From positions 3,714,667 through 3,778,666 of the forward strand of contig JAJVDF010000003.1 of assembly GCA_022410635.1 (NCBI GenBank): a stretch of 64,000 bases of DNA, in the 5' to 3' direction. Source of the DNA: Tretioscincus oriximinensis (lineage: Eukaryota; Chordata; Lepidosauria; Squamata; Gymnophthalmidae). This document shows positions 22,165 to 32,889 of the stretch, one piece after another; position 1 is the stretch's first letter, and each line of letters opens with the position of its first letter. The notes under the pieces are model-generated. The model saw only the letters and a program-made list of their open reading frames with translations, made no database searches and was not told where the DNA came from. A program made the translations under genes and the position numbers.

Positions 22165-22401
22165 ACTTTCAGAGGTGGTGCCAGCTAGCAGTCTGGATAG
22201 CTTTCAGATAGAATGAGACAAATTCGTGGAAGCCAAGTGAATCAATAGCTACTATCGTAGATCTCTTGATACTGGCTCCTGGATGGAACAACAGGCAGGA
22301 TTCCTGAAAAACCATTTGCAGGGAATCGAGAAAAAGTGAAGGTTTTGCCTACTTCTGCTGAAATTGATGGGCTGCTGTGGAAAACAGAGTGCTGGATTGG
22401 A
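22165..22401 (+). repeat. Old CR1 3' region, left part of a split copy
   Basis: GAGGTGGTGCCAGCTAGCAG, then GATACTGGCTCCTGGATGGA, CAGGATTCCTGAAAAACCAT and TGATGGGCTGCTGTGG ... GTGCTGGATTGG are the plus-strand CR1 3' landmarks. The copy stops at 22,401 where a younger CR1 is inserted and resumes at 23,024. Confidence 0.8.
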
Positions 22402-23025
22402 TAAGAACATAAGAACATAAGAAGAGCCATACTGGATCAGGCCACAGCCCATCAAGTCCAGCATTCTGTGTCACACAGAGGCCCACCAGATGCACCTGGG
22501 CAGCCTGAACAGAGGAAAGCAAAATATGCTCCTGTTCATGACTCCCTGCAAATGGTATTTCAAGAGTCCTGCCTGTTGCTCCATCCGGGAGCCGACATCC
22601 AGACAACTATCCTAGTATCCATTTATACCTTTAGTGTCCATAAACCTGTCTAGTCCTGTCTTGAAACTATCCAAGCTGTTGGCTACTACTACCTGTTCAG
22701 GAAGTAAATTCCACAGGCCGATGACCCTCTGGGTGAAAAAATACTTTCCTTTGTCTGTTCTCACTTTTCTACCCAACAGTTTTAAGGAGTGCCCTCTGGT
22801 CCTTGTGTTGTGTGATAGAGAAAACATTTTTTCTCTATTCACCCTGTCGATCCCATGCATGATTTTGTATACTTCAATCAGATCACCCCTCAAACGTCTC
22901 CTTTCAAGGCTGAAGAGGCCCAGACGTTGCAGCCTTGCTTCGTAAGGGAGGTGCTCCAGACCCTTGATCATTTTTGTTGCCCTTTTCTGCACCTTCTCCA
23001 GTTCCAAAATATCCCTCTTGAGATG
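22402..23025 (-). mobile_element. CR1 LINE, 5'-truncated 0.62 kb copy
   Basis: Minus-strand CR1 starting at its AAGAACAT tail (22,402) and ending abruptly after CTCTTGAGATG. Nearly identical to 14,697-15,323 apart from scattered substitutions. It encodes a continuous 131-residue carboxyl fragment (23,007-22,612: [20 protein letters not shown] ... DTKGINGY), whose frame is open across the break point seen in the longer copy. Confidence 0.92.
22612..23007 (-). pseudogene. CR1 ORF2 C-terminal fragment, open frame
   Basis: 131 residues of the CR1 carboxyl region: [60 protein letters not shown] and FFTQRVIGLWNLLPEQVVVA. No reverse transcriptase motif is included and the start codon is incidental. 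Its intact frame argues for a recent insertion, not for function. Confidence 0.88.
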
Positions 23026-23068
23026 GGCTCTGGGGCCATTCAGCAGGGATCTCTCTTATATTCTTATT
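23024..23068 (+). repeat. Old CR1 3' end, right part of the split copy
   Basis: GATGGGCTCTGGGGCCATTCAG followed by CTCTCTTATATTCTTA continues the old plus-strand CR1 exactly where it left off at 22,401 (compare TAGATAGGCTGTAGCCCATTC at about 33,096). Confidence 0.75.
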
Positions 23069-23130
23069 TTTAAAAAAATAATCATTATTTTACCCACTCA
23101 TTAAAGGAACATAAAACAAGCTGCCTTCTA

Positions 23131-23885
23131 TATGGCTTCAACCATACAGCACTTGTTTATACTGGAATTTATTGATAACATAGTTTTCTGGTTTTAATTC
23201 ACCCATATCTTTACAATATATTCCAAATTTTGCTGTTCTGTCAGCTCCTGACAAGCAATATTCTCTGTGCAAATGTCACCCTTTCCCATTAGCCATTTTG
23301 CTTGATGGCTGTCAAGGAGCCACAGTAGTCCCTCCTCCCAAATGCTTTTGGACAGTTTGCTATCAATATTAGATCTTTTTGTCTCTCATTCTCAAAGTTT
23401 CTTCTCAAAGTTATCCAAACCCCACAGTCTTTCTGTTGGGTGAGTAGGTTAGAGGTGTCTCCTGCTCTTTATTGTGTCCACATGCTGTTGTAAAGCAACT
23501 AATATTCATGGCTTTAAGAGCAGAGGAAAAACTCCACCCTTCTCCTCACTGCTATGGCATGATCAGCTACAGTGAAGATTTTCACTAGTTCCCAGGATGA
23601 ATTAAACACCCAAAGAAGGCTTGTTTGTGCCATGCTAAGTAAGGGGGGCTGAGGGTTGGGAGGGCACCTAATTTGTGGCTTAACCCTAGTGATGTGACAT
23701 CCATACTCTAGTGTATAGCATTTTGATAGCTGCTTTTCCCAGTAAACCAGTAATCCCATGCATTGTCTCTAAAACCTGAAATTTCAGGTTTATAAATAAC
23801 AGCTTGATGTGGCAAATGCAACATACATTCTCCTTACAAGTGGATTATAATCCAAGTCTGGATACAGCCTTTCTCACTGTTTTAT
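23131..23885 (+). mobile_element. Family E DNA element, copy 3
   Basis: The most complete copy, about 755 bp. It starts near TATGGCTTCAACCATACAGC; the interior has CTGTCAGCTCCTGACAAGC and CCCATTAGCCATTTTGCTTG; it ends GGATTATAATCCAAGTCTGG then ATACAGCCT. No open frame longer than about 80 codons, so non-autonomous. Confidence 0.65.
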
Positions 23886-24637
23886 TTAATAACAAAAATA
23901 TTACTTACTTAGGGGCTAATATGTTTTGTGCAAGTTTTCTTCTACTTTATCACTAACACAAACATCTACCATCAGGCTCCAATAACTACATGGCTAGTGT
24001 AGAAAGCATACTGTCTGTATGTATAACATGCACAATCTACCTAGTTGTTAGCCATTCGTACAAATCCAATACATTGTTATAGCTATAACATTCTATACAC
24101 CCAAGAGATAGGATGAGGGTTAAATGGGCCTTGACATTGCCACAAATTCCAATCACTCAGCTGGCTGGCTAAACGTGAAGTAACTGATCAAAAACAATGG
24201 GCTTGGCAGTTCATCGCAGTAGGAGAGCGAGTGCATGTGTGTTCTATAACACTTTCATTCATGTTTAACGTCTGAAAATACTGACCAATCCATCAGTGTC
24301 AAAAGTCAAGCAAGCACTCAATTCATACCAAATTGAGTCTAACAAGGGTACTGTAAGATACATTCTCATAGGATATAAGATTCAAACTGTGAATAAATCT
24401 GCAAGAATTGAGAAGATACTATTTCTTTGTATTATGTTTATCAGCTCTAAAATGAAGTAAGACTTCGAAGACTTAAAATCCAGCATCCTAAGATATGATT
24501 TCTAGTATAATAAATTCAGAAAAGAAATCAAAATGCCCTATTGGCCTGAAAGCAATTACATCCTTTATGAGCGCTCTTTATGGGGGGTGGGGGTGAAAAT
24601 TGGTAATCAAGGATCAAAAACTGGCTATGTATCAAGG
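23886..24637. other. Unannotated sequence
   Basis: AT-rich. A G-run (GGGGGGTGGGGG) lies at about 24,582-24,593. No gene or repeat recognised. Confidence 0.5.
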
Positions 24638-25130
24638 GGGGGGGGAGTGTCTTGTAGCACCTAAGAGACTAACAGGTAAAAGGTGGGAGCATGAGCTTTT
24701 GTAGATAAATCATCTTCTTTGGACAGATGGATGAACAGATAGATAGACACATTCTAAGAAGAGGGTCGCATATTACCTTAGAGTTTTTATAACAAGATGC
24801 TAGGCCAGATGTGATAGCATTTCAAAATTTGTTTATAGAAGTTCAAGCAGCCTGCTTTTTCTTATTAGTCTCTAAGGTGTTAAGTCTCTAATATTGCTAG
24901 ATATTCTGGAATCAGACCAACACAGCCATGTCGTTAAATCTACCCCAATGGACAGCACCAAAACTAGACCTATGGAGTAGAAATCCATCAATCTCTCCAG
25001 GACTCTTGTCCAAGTACAGATAGACATCAGCTTTCTTAGCTAGCAGCTGAAGAAGTAGACTTGTCTACAAATGCTCCTGCTGCCTCTTTTCCCTCTCAGT
25101 TTCCAAGGGGCTATAATACCTTCTTAGGCC
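24638..25130. repeat. Family B compound copy with GATA core
   Basis: A plus unit (GTAGCACCTAAGAGACTAACA ... CATCTTCTTTGG) runs into GACAGATGGATGAACAGATAGATAG at 24,723-24,747. Minus units follow (TTAGTCTCTAAGGTGTTAAG, CAGACCAACACAGCCATG) with the reverse lead-in AGTAGAAATCCATCAATCTC, then another minus unit up to about 25,125. Interrupted on the right by the insert at 25,127. Confidence 0.75.
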
Positions 25131-25560
25131 ACATCGCCCGCAAAAGATTTCAACTGAAGTGGAGGTAACATCACCTTCAGTCTACCCTAGAAAGTCATGA
25201 ATGTACAGCAATTCATTCAGCGAAAAGGTCTGTTGTTGCAGAATAACCAGCATTTTGTAAAATCCAAAGGACAGCTTCGTGGAGATATGCCAATCTGAAC
25301 TTAGTTAATGTTGTGAAACTTCCGGGCAAGAGTAAATGTTCATTGGCTCTTGGCTTGTAGAGAATGCTTAAGAATTGTAGGCAGGCTTGCTGAGAATTCT
25401 GGGGATTGTAGNTAGGTAAGTGCAGGAATGTCTTAGGGGTTCTTCATGCAACAACATTGCTAAGGAATGTTTCAGCGCAGTGTGGAAGCTTAAGATAATG
25501 TGGGGGCAAATGGCAAACAATAGTGAGAAAAACCATGTCATGTGGATGTGTCCTTAGATA
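25127..25560. mobile_element. Putative DNA element inserted in family B copy
   Basis: About 430 bp separating two family B pieces. Its left edge reads TTAGGCCACATCGCCCGC and its right edge CATGTGGATGTGTCCTTAG, which pair imperfectly (GGCCACATC against GATGTGTCC). Interior unrecognised, no significant open frame. The flanking B pieces are not strictly consecutive in the consensus, so the boundaries are approximate. Confidence 0.45.
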
Positions 25561-25700
25561 CTAAAACTCCATAGCATCTAAAGAAGTAGATTTGTCTGTG
25601 GAAGCTGATGCTGCTTATCTTTTTCTAAGCTGCTATGAGACCTCCTTGATAAATATTCGGGACCCAGATTAACATGGCTATTTCTTTGAAAAATACCAAG
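25561..25700 (-). repeat. Family B unit, reverse orientation
   Basis: AGCATCTAAAGAAGTAGATTTG, AAGCTGATGCTGCTTATC, TGCTATGAGACCTCCTTG and CCAGATTAACATGGCTA follow the reverse-unit order. Confidence 0.75.
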
Positions 25701-26135
25701 ATATATTTTCAATCTTAGCCTGCATCCACACACCTTTCTCATGTTAAAAGAGGATGATTATGGGGGATTTGTGAGAATCCAGCAGTGAGAGTTGAAAAGA
25801 AACAGCTGACATTATTTTTCCTGCTAGCCTTTTATGAAGCCTTTGCAGTGCAATACCCAGTTTGAGCCACAATAGCATCATGCAGACACCAACTGCTACA
25901 AGACCTTGTGAGAGCTTGCAAGATCTCTGGGCCTATCCTTCAGTGAGAGCAAAGGTTAGAGAACAATCAGCTGTTTTTCTGAGTCAAATTGCACTGAAAA
26001 AAATGATAATATAATATTAAAAATAAATCAACTTGCAACCGTGATGGGAGCCAGCAACCAATGAGAGAAGAGATACAGAACAATGACAAGCTAGGGTTAA
26101 TGGTAGGGTTTCCTGAGGGATTCAGGTGAATTCTC
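25701..26135. other. Unannotated sequence
   Basis: GCCTGCATCCACACACC at about 25,728 resembles the terminus of families E and H, but no partner end is identified. No gene. Confidence 0.4.
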
Positions 26136-26242
26136 ATAGAAGAAGTTATAAAAAAGGGCAACAAAAATTATCAGGGGGCTGGAACAAAATCCCAAATGAA
26201 ACCAGGCTGTAATGTCTGGGACTCTTCAGCCTTAAAAGGTGA
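26136..26242 (+). repeat. Old CR1 fragment
   Basis: GTTATAAAAAAGGGCAACAAAA then TCAGGGGGCTGGAACAAAAT and GACTCTTCAGCCTTAAAAGG correspond to the CR1 peptide region [14 protein letters not shown] ... LGLFSLER in plus orientation. Short and diverged. Confidence 0.7.
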
Positions 26243-28317
26243 TGCTTCTGTGAGTTGCAACTCTCCTTCTCAGCTTTGGTCTCAGAAAAAAGTCCTGCCT
26301 GTAGCTCAGGGAACTCTGGTAATCTGTGGCCACAAGCTCAGGGACCTTTAGTAATCTGTCTATGGCCACCGGGTCAAACCCAGCAGGTTTCTCTATATCA
26401 TTCAAGTCCCCACTGGATGTNGAGGGGAACAGGACACCTATTGAAGTTGAAACCCAAATGCACCATCACTGTCTGGGGACCCTGGAAGCCTTTCCATCCC
26501 AGCTAGCAGTTATGATATGTGTGTTTTTTTGTCACGTCTTTGGTCTCAGATGATTAAAAGTAAGCTTTAAAGTAAAGATTCATCATTTTTTGTTGTTTTT
26601 ACACTTTTACTTGTAATTATAAAAGGCTGTCCATTATTCTGGGCAAGATCTGCCTTTGAAACCACAGGGCTCAGTGTCTTCCTTTCTTTCCTTTTTTCTA
26701 CTTGAGCCTCTTCTCACAAAGTCTAGGTTTTGCAAGCATGAAACACATTTTTAGTCTACTCAGCAGGAATTATAGTCATTTTTTATTCCAGAGAGGTAGA
26801 GAAAAAGACAGCGACCGGCAGAGAGAGTAGGAATGACTGCAGAGTCAGGCATATGGGGCTGTTTGTCATTGTGTAAACTCATCTGCCATAGTTTATCAAA
26901 AGATTCCTTTGAAAGCATCTTTGTAAATGACATCTCCGTTGGCAAACTCAGCAAAGAGCTGCTGGTTTGTTCTGATCTCCAAAACATCACAACAACAGCC
27001 TCAACACCAATACANGGAAGTAAATAAGGCAGACAAGTACATATATGTCTATAAATTATACAAAATAAAGGTCTCAGTTTGGTATAACTCTGGAATATGA
27101 ATTAAAAGCCCAGAGAGGACTCTCATGTGGATTTCCTTCTATACATTATTTAATATGACTTAGATTTCATGGACTTAAAATTCATGTTTTGGAGGAGGAG
27201 AAGAAAGGAAAGAGAACAGAGAAAGGTCGAGTAGGAAGAAGAAGAAGAAGAGAAAGGTGACAGTGAGGAAGAGGTGGAAAATTAGAAAGAAGAAGAAAAG
27301 AAAAAAGGAAGAGAAGTAAGAACGAGAAGGTGATACTCTAACACTACATCATACTGGTTCTCAGGCTGGTGTAGGAGGGCAGGGGAGGAAATGGAGGAGG
27401 TTGTATATGCCCATCAGCTTTATGCATTTGCTACACAAATGCACCTATACCAGCTTCTTCAGCTTCTTGTGGAACTGGATTCCAAAGGATTAAGAAGATA
27501 GAATTCAAATATATAATTTCATTCACTGTCAGAGCATTTCTTTCATTATCTTTAAAGTTGACTGGTTGAATTATTGAGAACAGAAGCTAAATAAGGAGAA
27601 AATAAGAATTAAGAAAACAAAAAGCAAACTTTTTAAAAAAAGTTTACAGTTCGCAATTTATAACCCAGAACACTGCTGTTTTTGCATGCCAAAACCGAAA
27701 TAAAGACTTTGTTTGATCTTAGCTTTGAATTGCTAATTTCTTTCTTTTTTTCTTTGGCTTTTATGTTCCTGTGGTGTTTGTGTGAACTCTTGAGTCAAGG
27801 CTGGTCTTTCATTTTTCACTTCAGGTTTTGTTTGTTCACTCAGACTTATGGGCCCCACCTGCCTCTCTCCCTTGTGTATTTGTTGTGTGTGTTTATTTTT
27901 GGCTCTAAAAATATAAAACACTATTGATTCATTTGCAATTAGGAAGAAGACTGCAATGATTATTTCATCTGTTCACATAGAAAAATACAATGTGTGGGTG
28001 CAATAGTGCAACATTTGTTTCTAACACTTGACAGCACATTTTATAAAATCCTGGCACAAAAGATTGCATTCTGAAATTAGTATTATTCTTCTGTAGCTGA
28101 ATATAGGATAACTTTAGATAAATGTTTCCTATTCTCATTTCTCCCATGCATCCATTAATAGAACAATCTGCTTGCTGTATCTAATAATGTCCTTCCTTTC
28201 TTCCTTCCTTCTTTCCTCCCTCCCTCTTGTAGTACAACTTTCTTGCTGTTCTAACTTCCAGTTGCCCATATTGTAGGGGTTCAGTTTCTAATTCCTCCTA
28301 TACCTGGGAGGGAAATC
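26243..28317. other. Unannotated stretch with a purine-rich patch
   Basis: No gene is recognised. 27,185-27,335 is strongly A/G-biased (GGAGGAGGAGAAG, GAAGAAGAAGAAGAG), a degenerate polypurine patch. A TTCC-type run lies at about 28,192-28,226. Open frames here are under 85 codons and have no family resemblance. Confidence 0.5.
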
Positions 28318-28376
28318 ACTTTTTCACACTCATTAAAAATACAGTGCTATTCCTGTTTTTATGTGACAACCTACCA
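28318..28376 (-). repeat. Possible family C arm
   Basis: ACTTTTTCACACTCATTAAAA, ATACAGTGCTATTCCTG and TTTTATGTGACAACCTA parallel the right arm of family C (ACTTTTTCACACGCATTAAAG ... TCCTGGATTTTGTCTGGTAAC). The left arm is not visible. Confidence 0.4.
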
Positions 28377-28825
28377 AGTGCTCTAGAACCGTTTGCACAG
28401 GCTCTATAATGCAATTTTAGGGTTCTGGAACACCACATCTAATGTGTTGTAGAGCTGTATCCCAAATAGATATCATGTTCCGCTCCACATCCTTCGAAGA
28501 CCCTAAGCATAGGGAGCTTGAGAGAGCATGCAATNCTTTCTTCTGGGAAAAGGAGGAGGTGGGCAGTTAGACATTCTTGATTATGTTTCCCACAGAAAAT
28601 TTGAGGGGAGGGGAATCTCAGCAGTATCTAATTAGGACAGCTGAGAAAAGCCAAATATTGAGCCAGTACCCAGACTCTATTTAGTCCTGAGATCTCACGT
28701 TAGGTGTCAGACGTTGCTGACAACTGAGTCAAGACTGCATCAGATTGCAAAACAACTAGACTTCCAATAAACTGTCATGTCCATGTACATGATACAAAAT
28801 ACAAAATATAAAATATACACACATT
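28377..28825. other. Unannotated sequence
   Basis: No gene or recognised family. Confidence 0.5.
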
Positions 28826-28955
28826 ACAAATTCAGAGAAATAGCCATGTTAGTCTAATAGAAAGTCCAGCAAAGAAGCTAGCAGCACTTTGAGACTAACT
28901 TGAGAAAAATGGGTGGCATAAGCTTTTGTAGACACGTCTACTTCTTCACACAGTA
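28826..28955 (+). repeat. Family B unit, distinct subfamily
   Basis: CAGAGAAATAGCCATGTTAG, then TAATAGAAAGTCCAGCAAAG, GCAGCACTTTGAGACTAACT and GTAGACACGTCTACTTCTTC. Nearly identical to 39,755-39,872, and both differ from the main B consensus in the same way (TAATAGAAAGTCCAGCAAA, CTTGAGAAAA). They form a recognisable younger subfamily. Confidence 0.8.
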
Positions 28956-30339
28956 CAAAATCATCCAATAAATATTCAAAACAATGGGTCGGTACATCCT
29001 ATTCATGTTCCCAAACAGTAAGTTGCTATGATAGCCACTCTTATTATCTGATTAGGCTGCTCCTATGGATGCTCTGTATCATAAATCTTGCTCAGTCCAA
29101 AGGGATCATACCATCTTTTCATATTCGAAACAATCCACAATCTAAATGGTTCAGTCCACAATTATCCAAGAGAATACCTTTCATGATATGGTTTGTTTTC
29201 ACTTGTTTTTGCTTTGTCAGTCTAAGGGCCATCAGTCTTGTCATTGTTCTTATTTGTTCCAGGATTAACTGTGTTATCTTCCGAAAGCAAGAAGCAAGAG
29301 GTGTAATTCTGATAACTATTTTGTATCTTGTGTTTTATCACATTGCTGACAACTGATCTTCTTTGCTTTGTGTGTTCTAATGTTCTTTCTGTTCTAGTTA
29401 TCCACATTTCTGTTCTAATTTTTGGCGGCTGGTGCGTTATGATTGTCTAGTGTTTTGGTTTGGTTTTATTTTCAATTCATTTTTGACGTCTCCATTAGCC
29501 TTGTGTTTTGAGACTGAACAAACAATTAATTTACCACCATATCTAGTGATTATTGCTCATGAAAGTATTTCTTACACTTTTTTTCTTCAAATCTCCTGTA
29601 ACATAAATTGTTAAAAATAATCTGTCAGAAAAGCACAATGTCTGGTAGACCACACTGATGTTTCTATTGCATTTCAAAAAGTCAGGAATGAAAAAATATC
29701 CCCCTCTGCTTTTCAAAATGCCACAATCCCGCACAGCAGAAAGGCTTCAGTGCGTCATTTATTCTAGTATTAAAGCTGAGATTCTACTGTTAAAGAAGAA
29801 AACATTCTTGCATCTTCAATAGCTGTGGGAAAGGGAACATTTCAGCAGGTGGCGTCTCCATTATGAATCCCACATGCTGAAATCCCCTTTTCAAGAGACC
29901 CGGATCTCTTTTCCTCATGATAATCTCAATTGAACATGTAGAAGTGCTGAATCCAAGACTTCAAATAGTTCTTCTCCAAATCAGGAACATTCTGTGTTCC
30001 TAGCAAGCTATAATTTCATAAAGAATGCCCCAAACCCCCATTAAAATGAAATTAATGCATAAACAAAACAGACACACATACTTCAAGTGTTATGTGACTA
30101 AAGCTAGCAGTGNCTTAAAGTTGCATTTAGTTAGTCATGATGCAGTATATAACTTTTATTTGTAACCATTACAATGCAAGTATATCCTATACTATAAAGA
30201 CAAAATGCATCGGCAGACCATGACATCATTTNGCATATGGTCCACCAGCCAATTTGCGTAGAGTGATAGCCCACCTGCCAGTGAAAGTGGGGTCATGTGA
30301 AGCCAGTGCCATTAGCCATGGCCTTGCCTGATCCCAGGC
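28956..30339. other. Unannotated sequence
   Basis: AT-rich. Open frames of 60-95 codons show no domain. No recognised repeat. Confidence 0.5.
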
Positions 30340-31060
30340 AGGGATGTCAAGGTAGGAAAAAGGGACCATAGAGAGGAGGGGAGGGCGGATGAGGAGGAGG
30401 GGGCCGAGGAGGAGCAGAGGGGAGTGAGGAAGAAGAGAAGAATGGGGGAGAGGAGGAAGAGAGGGGAGGGAGAGGTGAAGAGAAGCGGGGAAAGGGGATG
30501 GAGGGAGGGGTGAAGAGGAGGGAGGAGGAGGAAGAAGAAGAAAAGAAGAAGAGAAGAAGAAAAGGAAGAAAAGAGAGGAAGAAAACAACAAGAAGAAAAC
30601 ATAAACAAGGTAAGAAGGAGCCCTAGGGGGAGGGAGGGAGGGACAGGCATTGAGGAAAAGAGGGAGGGGGAAAACAAGGAAAGCTTGGAAATGGAGGGAG
30701 GAAGGGATGGAAGGTAGATATTTAGATAGGTACAAAGGTGGGTAGGTAGGTAATTAGGTAGGTAGAAGATACATAGATAGTAGGAAGGCAGGAAGAAGAA
30801 AACAAAAAGAGAAGAAGGAGAGGAGAGGAAGAAGTAGAAAAAGAAGAAGAAAAGAGAAGAAAAGAAAGGAGAAAAAAGTAAGGAAGGGATTGTGGAAAGA
30901 AAGGAGGGAGGGGGATGGAGGAAAGAACAAAAGAAGAAAACAAAAAAAGAGGAGAAAACTAGAAGAAGAAAAGAGAAGAAGAAAACAAGAAAAGAGAAGA
31001 AGAAAAGAGAAGAGCAGCAGCAGCAGAAGCAGGAGAAGAAGAAGAAGAATCCCTGTATTC
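30340..31060. repeat. Long polypurine tract with a tetranucleotide core
   Basis: About 720 bp in which the plus strand is overwhelmingly A and G (GGAGGGG, GAAGAAGAAG, AAAGAGAAG permutations). It is interrupted at about 30,712-30,785 by GGTAGGTAGGTA / GATAGATA-type repeats. Such strand-asymmetric DNA can form triplex or slipped structures. The 121-169 codon reverse frames over it encode only Ser/Leu/Pro runs and are artefacts of composition. Confidence 0.85.
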
Positions 31061-31340
31061 CTAAAGCAGTGAGCTTAATTCTACTAGTCTGATTAAAAAA
31101 AGTTTTTTAAAAAAATCACTACCCACCCGTGAACAGCATTGAATACATATTGGTTGTTAAATGTTCATTAATTTCTGTAATCTTGCTAGTTCATTGATTA
31201 AAATCCTGAGTGTGGATTGACGAACTACAGGAGATCAAATCAGTGCTCTCTCCAGCACTGTCTAATGTCTTCTGGAAAGACCAAACTCAAGTTAATCAGC
31301 TGTACAATATATTTAAGTCCCTTGCCCCTTGTCCAAAGAT
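31061..31340. other. Unannotated sequence
   Basis: No gene or repeat recognised. Confidence 0.5.
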
Positions 31341-31653
31341 TTACCAAACCAACACATAAAAGCAGCAGTGCCCTTAAACATATCCTGATAGTTAATTGTT
31401 GCCCAGAACTCAGCATTTTTTTTTCTCAAATCGCATAATTTTAGAAATAATCAAAAATATTTAGTTAAATTGTCTATTAAGCACAGCTCAATATACTAAT
31501 TGAGCTGTGCTTCATAAACTAACTAAATATTTTGATTATTTCTAAAATGATGTGAATTGAGAAAAAAAGAAAATACTGAATTCTAGGCAACGATTAACCA
31601 TCGGGATATATTTAAGAGCACTGTTGCTTTTATGTGTTCTACCAAATGCTTAG
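31341..31653. repeat. Long imperfect inverted repeat (about 150 bp arms)
   Basis: The left arm (about 31,343-31,490) contains ACACATAAAAGCAGCAGTGC, TTTTAGAAATAATCAAAAAT and AAGCACAGCTCAAT. The right arm (about 31,500-31,653) contains the complements in reverse order: ATTGAGCTGTGCTT, ATTTTGATTATTTCTAAAAT and GCACTGTTGCTTTTATGTGT. The loop is only a few bases, so the whole can fold as one long hairpin. No second copy is seen in the window. Confidence 0.85.
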
Positions 31654-32124
31654 CTGAAACTTATTTTCTGTCCTTTTCTACCCTCTCCTCAAAACCATTA
31701 TGATTGTTCAAAAAGGCTGTGTTTTCCCTTCTATTGTATGAGGCAATGTAATTGGTCTATTGCTACTCTATGACTACCAGTCCCATTTGCTGCTCAGGTT
31801 GTAGCTCCTTAAATTACCCACCAGGTGACCTAGAATTCCATTAAGCTATAGAGGTATTTCAAAAGCTTTTACTTGGGATATCACTGAAAGAGCTGTGTGG
31901 ACCTCAGTGGAAAACTGCTTTAGACGAAGCACTAAATTCACTGTGAATAAATCTCAGCCAGTTTTTAATCTCTGCTTAGCTAGGTAGACTTCCACTGTGG
32001 ACCACCTCAGCTTGCCAGTTATTAGAGAAGCCTCACTCCAATTAGGCTTCCCTACCCAATAGTCTTCCATTGAGTGNCATCCCAGTTGCTGCTTATTGGA
32101 GAAGCCTCACTCAGTCCACAGTAG
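31654..32124. other. Unannotated sequence
   Basis: A motif pair (AGAGAAGCCTCACTC at about 32,023 and GGAGAAGCCTCACTC at about 32,098) forms a local direct repeat. No gene. Confidence 0.45.
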
Positions 32125-32202
32125 GAATGGGGAAAAAGCAATGAGAATGATCCAGGGAGTGGAATAAAACCCCTTATGAAATCAGATTGCAGCATCTAGA
32201 GC
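32125..32202 (+). repeat. Old CR1 fragment
   Basis: GAATGGGGAAAAAGCAATGAG, then TGATCCAGGGAGTGGAATAAAA and CCTTATGAAATCAGATTGCAGC match the [18 protein letters not shown] stretch of CR1. It stops where a family E-like terminus begins. Confidence 0.6.
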
Positions 32203-32865
32203 TATATCCAGATGCTTGTTCAAAAATCCATACTTTTGCTTTCATCCGATTATAACCCAATAAGGAGCATCAGAAAAAAAATTATGTTAACTCAGCACCT
32301 AAGGCTGTTATGTGACATCAGCTGCTTCATAAGCAAACTGTGGGTAGGAGATTTTGTAGCATCATCTCTGAGGCTGAAAAATGGAAGGGAAGATTCTAAT
32401 GCACACATGTGGAACGCTCACTCGGAGGGCACACTTACCGTGAGGCATTGGTGCCTGTCTTCATCAGAGAGTTTTTGTCCTCTTCACTGGCACCTCGTCG
32501 CCTGCTGCACACATGTACATCAATGTTCACAGCTGGCTCTGCTGCCAATTACTATTGCTGCTACTTCTCAGCTACTATCACTTGTAAGGAAAAGCCATGT
32601 GTGCCTCGGGCTCAGCAGCTGGAGGCGGGGCAAGGTGATGCTCTTTTTCTCAGCCATGCTACTGGGACCATCCTCTGTCCACTCCTTGCTTTCAGCCTGC
32701 AGCCATGCACACAGCCGATTGGCTCATTTTTCCTGCCTTTTCCCATCCAACAGCTTTCGCTCACATAGCCAGTTGCCAACTTATTTGTTACTACACATCT
32801 AATGTACATTAGCACTATTCTCATGTAGACAAGGGTGAACAGGCAGTTCCTTAAGACACATTAGC
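32203..32865 (-). mobile_element. Possible family E-like insertion in an old CR1
   Basis: The left edge AGCTATATCCAGATGC ... GATTATAACCCAATAAGGAG resembles the reverse complement of the family E right end (AGGCTGTATCCAGACTTGG, then ATTATAATCCACTTG). It lies between two pieces of old CR1 in the same orientation. The interior, with a 196-codon plus-strand open frame (32,212-32,802) of low-complexity Ser/Leu/His composition, has no recognised domain. Right boundary uncertain. Confidence 0.35.
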
Positions 32866-32889
32866 AAGCCATGACACTGGTGTGATTGC

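Noticed and set aside
22612..23007. Intact 131-codon frame as a host gene
   Set aside because: It is the carboxyl part of a CR1 LINE with the tail attached and no promoter or reverse transcriptase.
30226..30735. 169- and 121-codon Ser/Leu/Pro-rich reverse frames
   Set aside because: They overlie a polypurine tract, where stop codons are rare on the pyrimidine strand. Low complexity only.
32212..32802. 196-codon plus-strand open frame with Met start
   Set aside because: No recognisable domain, Ser/Leu/His-rich, and lies in what looks like an insertion between old CR1 pieces. Length alone is not evidence of a gene.
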